In this document: piece after piece, positions 1 to 6,431 of the stretch
Position numbering within the stretch: position 1 is the first letter of the stretch
How the letters are laid out: every line of letters starts with the position of its first letter
NCBI GenBank assembly: GCA_031276775.1
Contig: JAISML010000038.1
Coordinates: 1 to 6,686, forward strand
Origin: Eubacteriales Family XIII. Incertae Sedis bacterium
Lineage (GTDB): Bacteria > Bacillota > Clostridia > Peptostreptococcales > Anaerovoracaceae
Direction of reading: 5' to 3'
Length of the DNA stretch: 6,686 nucleotides
Made by a program: the position numbers and the translations under genes
The notes under the pieces: generated by a model
Databases searched by the model: none
Told to the model about the DNA's origin: nothing
What the model saw: the letters and a program-made list of their open reading frames with translations, nothing else

Positions 1-746
1 CAAAAGCTTTCGCGCTGACCGGGAATGTGAACAATACGGGACTGATTGAGGTGCCGATGGGCACTACTTTGCGGGATGTGGTCTTTGACATCGGCGGCGG
101 CGTCAAGAACGGAAAAGGATTCAAGGCGGTGCAGATCGGAGGTCCGTCGGGCGGTTGCCTGACCGAACGCCATCTCGACATGAGTCTTGATTTCGATTCC
201 CTTCAGAGCGCGGGCGCCATGATCGGTTCGGGGGGCTTGGTGGTGATGGATGAGGATACCTGTATGGTGAACATCGCACGGTTCTTCATGAATTTCACGA
301 ACCGTGAATCCTGCGGGAAGTGCGTGCCTTGCCGGGAAGGCACCCATGTCATGCTCGAGATTCTGGACGACATTGTGGAGGGGCGCGGAACCGAAACGGA
401 TCCCGACACCCTGCTCGATTTGGCGGAAACGATCTCCAATACCGCGCTGTGCGGTTTGGGAAAGACGGCTCCGTCACCCATCGTGAGTACGATAACGGAG
501 TTTCGGGAAGAATACCTGAGCCATGTGCGGGAGAAACGATGTCCCGCCGGGCAATGCCGCGCCTTGGCGAAGTACGTCATTGACCCCGATCTGTGCAAAG
601 GATGCACAAAATGCGCAAAAACCTGTCCGGTCGGCGCCATCAAAGGCGATGCGAGGGTTCCGCACCACATCAATCAGGCAAAGTGCATCAAGTGCAGAGC
701 CTGTGTGGACGCCTGTCCGTTCCGGGCCATCGCCTATGCGCACTGA
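1..746 (+). CDS. hydB: HydB-like (NuoF-type) diaphorase subunit of a multimeric [FeFe] hydrogenase, 5'-truncated
   Basis: This is the C-terminal third or so of a NuoF/HydB protein. The frame is open from the window edge (first whole codon at 3), so the GTG at 27 is not the real start; the FMN- and NADH-binding part lies upstream. Seen in order: an SLBB-type segment (nt 40-110, VPMGTTLRDV and GGG); the conserved GGPSGGCL region near 140-160; the N3-type 4Fe-4S motif, three Cys in CxxCxxC at 312-332 plus a distal Cys at 450; then a C-terminal two-cluster ferredoxin domain with CxxCxxCxxxCP motifs at 594-626 and 684-716. The ferredoxin tail marks the hydrogenase/formate dehydrogenase type rather than the complex I NuoF. 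In the family this subunit oxidises or reduces NAD(P)H through FMN and wires electrons to HydA. The hydA gene follows 108 nt later on the same strand, which supports HydB. NADP versus NAD use cannot be judged here. Confidence 0.93.
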   Translation, partial: KAFALTGNVNNTGLIEVPMGTTLRDVVFDIGGGVKNGKGFKAVQIGGPSGGCLTERHLDMSLDFDSLQSAGAMIGSGGLVVMDEDTCMVNIARFFMNFTNRESCGKCVPCREGTHVMLEILDDIVEGRGTETDPDTLLDLAETISNTALCGLGKTAPSPIVSTITEFREEYLSHVREKRCPAGQCRALAKYVIDPDLCKGCTKCAKTCPVGAIKGDARVPHHINQAKCIKCRACVDACPFRAIAYAH

Positions 747-771
747 CCGGGCGCAAGGCGCAGGGACGGAT

Positions 772-789
772 GCCGGACGTTTGTTCGGC
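772..789 (+). other. Intergenic RNA hairpin between hydB and hydA
   Basis: GCCGGAC (772-778) pairs with GTTCGGC (783-789) around a GTTT loop, giving a 7-bp stem with one G-U pair. It lies 26 nt after the hydB stop. No U-run follows; the next bases are the GC palindrome GGCGCGCC (787-794), so this is not a standard rho-independent terminator. It could be an mRNA processing or stability element that separates hydB from hydA transcript levels. That role is inference from position alone. Confidence 0.4.
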
Positions 790-842
790 GCGCCGCCCCT
801 GCGATCCGCGCGGCAATTTGAGAAAGTGGCAGAGATTGTTTT

Positions 843-848
843 GAGGGG
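843..848 (+). promoter_or_regulatory. Ribosome binding site of hydA
   Basis: GAGGGG sits 6 nt before the ATG at 855. An in-frame TGA at 819-821 closes the frame upstream and no other ATG lies between, so this site fixes the hydA start. Confidence 0.7.
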
Positions 849-854
849 TGTGAG

Positions 855-2561
855 ATGAACAAAGCGAACAAAATGATGATCGTCAATGGCGTGAAAGTAC
901 CTTTCACCGACGAAAAAAATATCTTGGATGTGGTTCGAAAGAGCGGCGTCGAATTGCCGACATTCTGCTATTATTCGGATCTGTCCATCCACGGAGCGTG
1001 CAGGATGTGCATCGTGGAAGACAAAAGAGGCAAGATCCTCGCGTCGTGTTCCGAGACGCCCAAAGACGGTATGGAGATCAAGACGCACACACCCAGGTTG
1101 CGAAAGTACCGGAAGAATATATTGAAGTTGCTCTTGGCGTCCCATTGCCGGGAATGCACGACCTGTCCCAAGAGCCAGAATTGCAGGTTGCAGGATTTGG
1201 CGAATCGCTTCGGCATCAAGCAGATCAAATTCGACAAAACCGAAAAAGCGTACAAAAATGAATACAGGATCGACGCGTCCGGTCCCTCCCTCGTGCGCGA
1301 TCCCAACAAATGCATCCAATGCGGGGACTGCGTGAGGATGTGTTCCGAGAAACAGAACGTCGGTGCGATCGACTTCGCGTTCCGGGGCTATGAGATGATG
1401 GTCTGCCCGGCGTTCAATATGCCAATTGCGGAAACGGAGTGCGTCAACTGCGGACAATGCGCGGCCATTTGCCCCACGGGCGCGATCGTCGTAAAAGACG
1501 ACAGTTTGAAAGTCTGGGATGCCATCTACGATCCGAAAAAGCGGGTGATCGCGCAGATCGCGCCGGCTGTGCGGGTTGCGTTCGGCGAAGAATTCGATAT
1601 GCGGGAGGGCGCCAATGTGATGCCGCTCATGGTCGCCGCGATGCGCAAGATCGGATTCGATGAAATATACGACACCTCATTTTCCGCAGACTTGACCGTG
1701 ACGGAGGAGACGGAGGAGTTCTTGGAAAAATTGGAAGACGGGAACGCATTGCCCCTGTTCACTTCATGCTGTCCCGCCTGGGTCAAATACGTCGAAAACA
1801 AGAGACCGGAGCTGATGCGGCACATCAGTTCCTGCAAATCCCCGCAGCAGATGTTCGGATCCGTGTTCAAGGAATACGCGAAGAGTCATCCCGGGGACGG
1901 TCGGGAGATCGTGGTGGTTTCCGTCATGCCCTGCACGGCAAAAAAGGCGGAGGCGGCGCGCCCGGAGTTCGTGAAAGACGGGATCCGGGAAGTGGATTAT
2001 GTGATCACGACACAGGAATTGGCAAACATGATCTACGAAGCGGGCATCGACTTCGCAGGTTTGGAACCGGAAGCGCAGGATATGCCGTTCGGTCTTTACA
2101 GCGGGGCGGGTCTGATCTTCGGTGTGACGGGCGGCGTGACGGAGGCGGTCATACGCAAAGCGCTTGAAGACAAGAGCCACAACTCGTTTGAAAATGTAAA
2201 GTTTCTCGGTGTGCGGGGACTGGAAGGCACCAAGGAATTTGAATTGCCCTTGGGTGGCCGGGTCTTGCGAATCGCCGTGGTAAGCGGACTGAAGAACGCG
2301 GATGATCTGATTGAAAAGATCAAAACGGGCGAGGAACATTTCGATTTCGTCGAGGTGATGGCCTGCCCGAACGGATGCGTCAACGGCGCCGGTCAACCGC
2401 ACTCGATGACGTACGAAAAGAAGGAACGTGCGCAAGGGCTGTACCGCGCGGACAAACTTACGCGGATCCGTCACAGCGACGCGAATCCGATGGTGGCCGT
2501 CACGTACAGGGATATCATCAAGGACAAAGCGCACGAGTTATTGCATGTCACATACAGGTGA
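855..2561 (+). CDS. hydA: [FeFe] hydrogenase catalytic subunit HydA (NADH/ferredoxin-linked, modular type)
   Basis: A full-length 568-residue cytoplasmic [FeFe] hydrogenase that reversibly makes or oxidises H2. Domains in order: plant-type 2Fe-2S (C38, C49, C52, C65); His-ligated 4Fe-4S (H97, C101, C104, C110); a two-cluster ferredoxin domain (C153/156/159/163 and C196/199/202/206); the H-cluster domain from about residue 220; and the small-subunit-like tail ending in HELLHVTYR. H-cluster motifs are L1 TSCCPAW (303-309; C305 is the expected proton-transfer Cys, C306 a cubane ligand), L2 MPCTAKKAE (C360), and L3 around C504 and C508. L3 reads NGAGQP where most members have GGGxP. Layout and length match the CpI-like M3 architecture; there is no extra C-terminal 2Fe-2S domain of the kind found in Thermotoga maritima HydA. 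With hydB upstream it is probably part of a trimeric, possibly electron-bifurcating enzyme. The last 17 nt overlap hydE. Confidence 0.97.
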   Translation: MNKANKMMIVNGVKVPFTDEKNILDVVRKSGVELPTFCYYSDLSIHGACRMCIVEDKRGKILASCSETPKDGMEIKTHTPRLRKYRKNILKLLLASHCRECTTCPKSQNCRLQDLANRFGIKQIKFDKTEKAYKNEYRIDASGPSLVRDPNKCIQCGDCVRMCSEKQNVGAIDFAFRGYEMMVCPAFNMPIAETECVNCGQCAAICPTGAIVVKDDSLKVWDAIYDPKKRVIAQIAPAVRVAFGEEFDMREGANVMPLMVAAMRKIGFDEIYDTSFSADLTVTEETEEFLEKLEDGNALPLFTSCCPAWVKYVENKRPELMRHISSCKSPQQMFGSVFKEYAKSHPGDGREIVVVSVMPCTAKKAEAARPEFVKDGIREVDYVITTQELANMIYEAGIDFAGLEPEAQDMPFGLYSGAGLIFGVTGGVTEAVIRKALEDKSHNSFENVKFLGVRGLEGTKEFELPLGGRVLRIAVVSGLKNADDLIEKIKTGEEHFDFVEVMACPNGCVNGAGQPHSMTYEKKERAQGLYRADKLTRIRHSDANPMVAVTYRDIIKDKAHELLHVTYR

Positions 2562-3654
2562 ACCCTTGGAATTGAGGGCGCTTATCGATGAATTGCGCGC
2601 CGGCGGCAGTCCGGGCAAGGAGAAAATGCTCGCGTTGCTTGACGGGCTTATGGGCGTCTCCGGCGCGCAGCCCAAAGCGCCGGATGCGGAGGAACTGCGC
2701 GAAGCGCGTTCCTATCTGTACGCGTCGGCGAGAAGAACGCAACGCGCCGTATTCGGCGTCGGCGTCTTCAAACGCGGTCTCATCGAGATCGGGAACTATT
2801 GCCGGAATGATTGCTATTACTGCGGCATCAGGCGCGGCAACGGGAATGCCGTCCGATACCGCCTGACGGAGGATGAGATATCGGCGTGTTGCCGCGAAGG
2901 ATATGACCTGGGCTTTCGCACCTTCGTGCTTCAGGGAGGGGAGGATCCGTTTTTCTCCGTTTCCCGCATTGAGCGCATCGTGCGGCGCATCAAGGAATCG
3001 CATCCTGACTGTGCCGTCACGTTGTCGCTGGGGGAGGCGGATCGGGACGCGTATCGGCGTTGGCGTAAAGCCGGTGCGGATCGCTATCTGCTCAGACATG
3101 AAACGGCCGACGAAGCGCATTACCGCAGTTTGCATCCCGGGACGCTCAGTCCGGAACACCGAAAGCGTTGTCTGTATGCGCTGAAAGAACTTGGCTATCA
3201 GGTGGGGACGGGGTTTATGGTAGGTTCGCCCGGTCAGACGACGGAACATCTCGTCTCCGATCTGGCGTTCATTCGCGAGTTGGAACCTCATATGGTCGGC
3301 ATCGGTCCGTTTCTCCCGCACCGCGATACGATCTACCGGGCGCATCCGGCGGGCAGCGTCGAATTGACGCTGATCCTGATCGCGGTGATCCGTCTCATGT
3401 CGCCGGGCGTCCTGCTTCCGGCGACCACGGCGCTTGGCTCCGCCGCGGAGGACGGACGGGAACGGGGTATCCTGGCGGGCGCGAATGTGGTGATGCCGAA
3501 TCTGACGCCTGTACCATACCGGGCGCATTACGCATTGTATGACGGGAAGATATGCACGGGCGAGGAAGCGGCGCAATGCGGCGGTTGCCTGTCGCGGCGG
3601 ATGCGCGGTATCGGGTATGAACTGTTGGTGGGCAAAGGAGATTACACTGCATGA
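2545..3654 (+). CDS. hydE: [FeFe] hydrogenase H-cluster radical SAM maturase HydE
   Basis: A radical SAM protein that, in the family, acts on the HydG-made iron-cysteine-CO/CN synthon to help build the diiron subcluster. From ATG 2545 it is 369 residues. Seen: the radical SAM motif CxxxCxxC as YCRNDCYYC (C86, C90, C93); LQGGEDP (129-135); TLSLGE (159-164); DRYLLRHETA (179-188); MVGSPGQT; the GANVVMPNLTP stretch (312-322); and a CX7CX2C auxiliary-cluster motif (C337, C345, C348), which is present in only part of the family. All are close to T. maritima HydE by recollection. Start choice: ATG 2545 gives a 17-nt overlap with hydA but only a weak upstream GAG; TTG 2566 or TTG 2572, after AGGTGA at 2556-2561, are alternatives and would shorten the N-terminus by 7 or 9 residues. 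The frame stays open further into hydA, but that part has no HydE character. The stop overlaps the hydG start as ATGA. Confidence 0.95.
   Translation: MSHTGEPLELRALIDELRAGGSPGKEKMLALLDGLMGVSGAQPKAPDAEELREARSYLYASARRTQRAVFGVGVFKRGLIEIGNYCRNDCYYCGIRRGNGNAVRYRLTEDEISACCREGYDLGFRTFVLQGGEDPFFSVSRIERIVRRIKESHPDCAVTLSLGEADRDAYRRWRKAGADRYLLRHETADEAHYRSLHPGTLSPEHRKRCLYALKELGYQVGTGFMVGSPGQTTEHLVSDLAFIRELEPHMVGIGPFLPHRDTIYRAHPAGSVELTLILIAVIRLMSPGVLLPATTALGSAAEDGRERGILAGANVVMPNLTPVPYRAHYALYDGKICTGEEAAQCGGCLSRRMRGIGYELLVGKGDYTA
3634..3640 (+). promoter_or_regulatory. Ribosome binding site of hydG, inside the end of hydE
   Basis: AAAGGAG lies 10 nt before the hydG ATG at 3651 and within the hydE coding end. 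Together with the ATGA overlap it indicates coupled translation of hydE and hydG. Confidence 0.65.
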
Positions 3655-5114
3655 CGAATCAATACGATCCGGGATCGGACAGAGCCGAGGCGTTCATAAA
3701 CGACGCGGAGATACGGGATACGTTGGAATACGCGGAAGCGAACGCGGGGGACGCTGCGTTGATCGGCGAGATTCTCGCAAAGGCGGCGACCTGCGCGGGG
3801 CTTACCCACCGGGAGGCGGCGACGCTCCTGCTGTGCGGGGATGCTGAAACGGATCTGCGCGTCAAGCGGCTTGCGGCGGAGATCAAAGAGCGGTTTTACG
3901 GTTCCCGCATCGTCATGTTTGCGCCTTTGTATCTGTCCAATTATTGTGTGAACGGGTGCGTCTATTGCCCTTATCAGAGCGGAAACCGGCATATGCCGCG
4001 CAGAAAACTCACGCAGGACGAGATACGGCGCGAGACGATCGCACTGCAGGACATGGGACACAAGCGGTTGGCGCTGGAACTGGGGGAGGATCCGATCCGC
4101 AATCCCATCGAATACGTGCTTGAGAGCATCGACACCATCTACGGCGTCCGTCACAGGAACGGGGCGATCCGCAGGGTCAACGTAAACATCGCCGCGACCT
4201 GCGCGGACAACTACAGACGCCTGGCCGATGCGGGCATCGGCACGTACATCCTGTTCCAGGAGACGTATCACAAAGAAAAATACGAGAGCTTGCATCCGAC
4301 GGGACCGAAGCGCAATTACGCCTATCATACCGAGGCGCCGGACAGGGCGATGGACGGCGGCATAGACGACATAGGCCTGGGCGTGCTCTTCGGTCTGGAG
4401 ATGTACAAATATGATTTTGTGGGACTGCTCATGCACGCGGAACATCTGGAAGCTGCGAAAGGCGTCGGGCCGCATACCATCAGTGTGCCGCGGATCAGGC
4501 CGGCGGACGGCGTCGATGTCGCGAATTTCAAAGATGCGGTTCCCGATGACGTGTTTGAGCGGATCGTTGCGTTGCTCCGCATCTCCGTTCCCTATACCGG
4601 TCTGATCATGTCCACGCGGGAATCGCAGACGATGCGGGAGCGGGCTTTGGGTTTGGGCATATCCCAGCTCAGCGGCGCGTCCAAGACGAGCGTCGGAGGT
4701 TACGGGACGGATTGGTTTGATGCGGACGTCCGCGGTGGGGACACGCTCGGCGCCGAAACGGAAGACACGGCCCAATTTGACACCAGCGACAATCGGAGTC
4801 TTGACCGGGTGGTCGGGTGGTTGACCGATTTGGGTTACATCCCGAGTTTTTGCACCGCGTGTTACCGCGAGGGACGAACAGGCGATCGGTTCATGGAATT
4901 GGTCAAAAGCGGCCGGATCGCGGACTGCTGCCAGCCCAATGCCCTCATGACGCTCAAGGAATATTTGGAGGATTACGCGTCTCCGGATACGAGGACGAAA
5001 GGCTTGGCTCTGATCGCGAAAGAAGTAAAGAAGATTCCGTCGCCCGAGGTGCGCGGGATTGCCGAAGCGTACTTGTCGGAACTGGATGGCGGGCGGCGGG
5101 ATTTTCGGTTTTGA
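3651..5114 (+). CDS. hydG: [FeFe] hydrogenase maturase HydG (tyrosine lyase, radical SAM)
   Basis: A 487-residue radical SAM tyrosine lyase. In the family it splits tyrosine into p-cresol and dehydroglycine, which yields the CO and CN ligands of the H-cluster as an Fe(CO)2(CN)-cysteine complex. Seen: an N-terminal helical segment; the radical SAM motif in YLSNYCVNGCVYCPY (C99, C103, C106); LELGEDPIRNP (142-152); FQETYH (202-207); SLHPTGPKRNY near 213-223; the C-terminal CX2CX22C motif for the auxiliary, dangler-iron-bearing cluster (C401, C404, C427) inside ACYREGRTGDRFM and CCQPNAL; and the ending RRDFRF. The auxiliary motif separates HydG from the related ThiH, which lacks it. The protein is complete and of usual family length. 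It overlaps hydE by 4 nt, and a 72-nt gap separates it from hydF. All key Cys are present, so it should be active. Confidence 0.97.
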   Translation: MTNQYDPGSDRAEAFINDAEIRDTLEYAEANAGDAALIGEILAKAATCAGLTHREAATLLLCGDAETDLRVKRLAAEIKERFYGSRIVMFAPLYLSNYCVNGCVYCPYQSGNRHMPRRKLTQDEIRRETIALQDMGHKRLALELGEDPIRNPIEYVLESIDTIYGVRHRNGAIRRVNVNIAATCADNYRRLADAGIGTYILFQETYHKEKYESLHPTGPKRNYAYHTEAPDRAMDGGIDDIGLGVLFGLEMYKYDFVGLLMHAEHLEAAKGVGPHTISVPRIRPADGVDVANFKDAVPDDVFERIVALLRISVPYTGLIMSTRESQTMRERALGLGISQLSGASKTSVGGYGTDWFDADVRGGDTLGAETEDTAQFDTSDNRSLDRVVGWLTDLGYIPSFCTACYREGRTGDRFMELVKSGRIADCCQPNALMTLKEYLEDYASPDTRTKGLALIAKEVKKIPSPEVRGIAEAYLSELDGGRRDFRF

Positions 5115-5140
5115 TGTGATGTTGCGGGCAAAAGCAGTGT

Positions 5141-5188
5141 GGGATGAGATATGGAATGGGATACGCGATGGGATATGGGATGAAGCAT
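5141..5188 (+). repeat. Degenerate 12-bp tandem repeat (4 units) running into the hydF start codon
   Basis: Four consecutive 12-mers line up without gaps: GGGATGAGATAT (5141), GGAATGGGATAC (5153), GCGATGGGATAT (5165), GGGATGAAGCAT (5177). Against the consensus GGGATGGGATAT they have 1, 2, 1 and 4 differences. The hydF ATG (5187) uses the last two bases of unit 4, and the same ATGG junction occurs at 5151 and 5175. Unit 4 also supplies the GGGA (5177-5180) that is the only Shine-Dalgarno-like stretch in front of hydF. The array fills most of the hydG-hydF gap; the remaining 5115-5140 shows nothing recognisable. Confidence 0.7.
5151..5183 (+). CDS. Possible 10-codon leader peptide ending 3 nt before hydF
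   Basis: Within the tandem repeat, ATG 5151 opens a short frame reading MEWDTRWDMG and stopping at TGA 5181-5183, in the same frame as hydF and one codon before its ATG. A GGGATGAG stretch at 5141-5148 could serve as its ribosome site. It may only be a by-product of the 12-bp repeat, whose period is a multiple of three. If translated it could couple ribosomes into hydF. Speculative. Confidence 0.12.
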   Translation: MEWDTRWDMG

Positions 5189-6431
5189 GGGCTTGAATGA
5201 CACGCCGGCGGGAGAACGCGTGGCGATCGGTTTTTTCGGCAGACGCAACACGGGCAAATCCAGCATCGTGAACGCTGTCACCGGGCAACGTCTGTCCGTC
5301 GTTTCGGATGTAAAAGGGACGACCACGGATCCGGTGTACAAGGCGATGGAACTGTTGCCTTTGGGACCTGTCATGATCGTCGATACTCCGGGCGTCGACG
5401 ATGAGGGCGCGCTCGGCGCGTTGCGTGTGGGGAAGACCCGGGCGGTTCTGAACCGGATCGATCTGGCCGTCCTCGTCGCGGACGCCGCCGTCGGCAAGAC
5501 CGCGGAGGATGAGGAACTCATCTCCCTGTTTCGCGCAAAGAGGATACCGTTCATCGTCGCGTACAACAAGAGCGCGCCGCCGCGCGGCGGTTCGTCCCTT
5601 TCTGACGGCGGAGCGATCAAAACATGCGGGACGTGTCCCGAAGATGGGATACGGGTGAATGCCCTTACCGGGTACAACATCGAAGCGCTCAAGGAGAAAC
5701 TCGCGACCCTCGTCCCTGCCGACGACGGTCGGCGCCGGCTGATCGGAGACCTGCTCGACCCCTCCGATCTCGTGGTATTGGTCGTTCCCATCGACAAGGC
5801 CGCGCCGAAAGGACGTCTCATTCTGCCGCAACAGCAGACGATAAGGGATGTTCTGGAAGCCGGCGCGGCGGCTGTCGTCGTCAGGGAACATGAGTTGCGC
5901 AACCTGCTCGGCGCACTCGGGAAAAAACCGAAACTCGTCGTTACGGACAGCCAAGTGTTCGCCGATGTGGCCGCGCATGTGCCGGCCGACGTCCCTCTGA
6001 CGTCGTTTTCCATTCTGTTTGCGCGCTACAAGGGTGATTTGACGGGCAACGTCAAAGGCGTCCGGGCCTTGGACGATCTGAAAGACGGATCCCGCGTACT
6101 GATCTCGGAAGGCTGCACCCATCACCGGCAATGCGACGACATTGGCACGGTCAAACTGCCTCGGTGGATTGCGGATTACACGAAAAAGGATATCGGTTTC
6201 GATTTCACCTCGGGAGGTGATTTCCCCGACGATATTTCCGGCTACGGACTCATCGTGCATTGCGGCGGTTGTATGCTGAATGGCAGGGAAATGCGCCACC
6301 GCAGGGCGCGGGCAAACGACGCCGGCGTTCCCATGACGAATTACGGCATCCTGATAGCGCATGTGCAGGGCATTTTGCGGAGGACGCTGACGTTGTTCCC
6401 GGAGGTCGAAGATCCGGGCGGACAGTCTTGA
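5187..6431 (+). CDS. hydF: [FeFe] hydrogenase H-cluster maturation GTPase/scaffold HydF
   Basis: A 414-residue HydF, the GTPase and iron-sulfur scaffold that receives the products of HydE and HydG and transfers the diiron subcluster to apo-HydA. The N-terminus MGLNDTP is typical of the family, and an in-frame TGA at 5181 fixes the start. Seen: P-loop GRRNTGKS (18-25); G2 Thr in GTTTDP (44-49); G3 DTPG (66-69); G5-like NAL near 158. G4 is odd: NKSA (127-130) instead of NKxD, followed by a Gly/Ser-rich stretch with CGTC (C147, C150). The dimerisation region follows with VVPIDKAAPKGRL (199-211) and KLVVTDSQV. The C-terminal cluster-binding site is EGCTHHRQCDDIG (C310, H312) and HCGGCMLN (H358, C359, C362). 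The GTP-binding helpfulness may be altered but the scaffold part looks intact. It closes the hydrogenase cluster. Confidence 0.96.
   Translation: MGLNDTPAGERVAIGFFGRRNTGKSSIVNAVTGQRLSVVSDVKGTTTDPVYKAMELLPLGPVMIVDTPGVDDEGALGALRVGKTRAVLNRIDLAVLVADAAVGKTAEDEELISLFRAKRIPFIVAYNKSAPPRGGSSLSDGGAIKTCGTCPEDGIRVNALTGYNIEALKEKLATLVPADDGRRRLIGDLLDPSDLVVLVVPIDKAAPKGRLILPQQQTIRDVLEAGAAAVVVREHELRNLLGALGKKPKLVVTDSQVFADVAAHVPADVPLTSFSILFARYKGDLTGNVKGVRALDDLKDGSRVLISEGCTHHRQCDDIGTVKLPRWIADYTKKDIGFDFTSGGDFPDDISGYGLIVHCGGCMLNGREMRHRRARANDAGVPMTNYGILIAHVQGILRRTLTLFPEVEDPGGQS
5577..5590. repeat. Perfect 14-bp GC palindrome inside hydF
   Basis: CCGCCGCGCGGCGG reads the same on both strands. It lies directly after the codons of the altered G4 motif (NKSA) of HydF and encodes part of the PPRGG segment. 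It may be a chance product of GC-rich coding, or a mark of a local insertion or expansion. Confidence 0.5.

Noticed and set aside
27..29. GTG 27 as the true start of the first gene
   Set aside because: The frame continues upstream to the window edge and reads KAFALTGN, a conserved part of HydB. The gene is cut by the window.
474..1457. A 327-codon minus-strand open frame spanning the hydB-hydA gap
   Set aside because: It is antisense to the Cys motifs of HydB and HydA and shows no family features; treated as a shadow.
2428..2544. Extension of hydE upstream to the ATG at 2428
   Set aside because: This would overlap hydA by 134 nt, and the added residues (Arg, Thr and Ser rich) do not look like HydE.
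2548..3576. A 342-codon minus-strand open frame antisense to hydE
   Set aside because: It is the complement of conserved hydE codons, with Arg-rich composition and no domain.
5571..5660. A frameshift in hydF explaining the odd G4 region
   Set aside because: Reading the other two frames through this stretch gives stops (TGA near 5599 and near 5656) or a product unlike HydF, while the given frame resumes the conserved sequence on both sides without correction.
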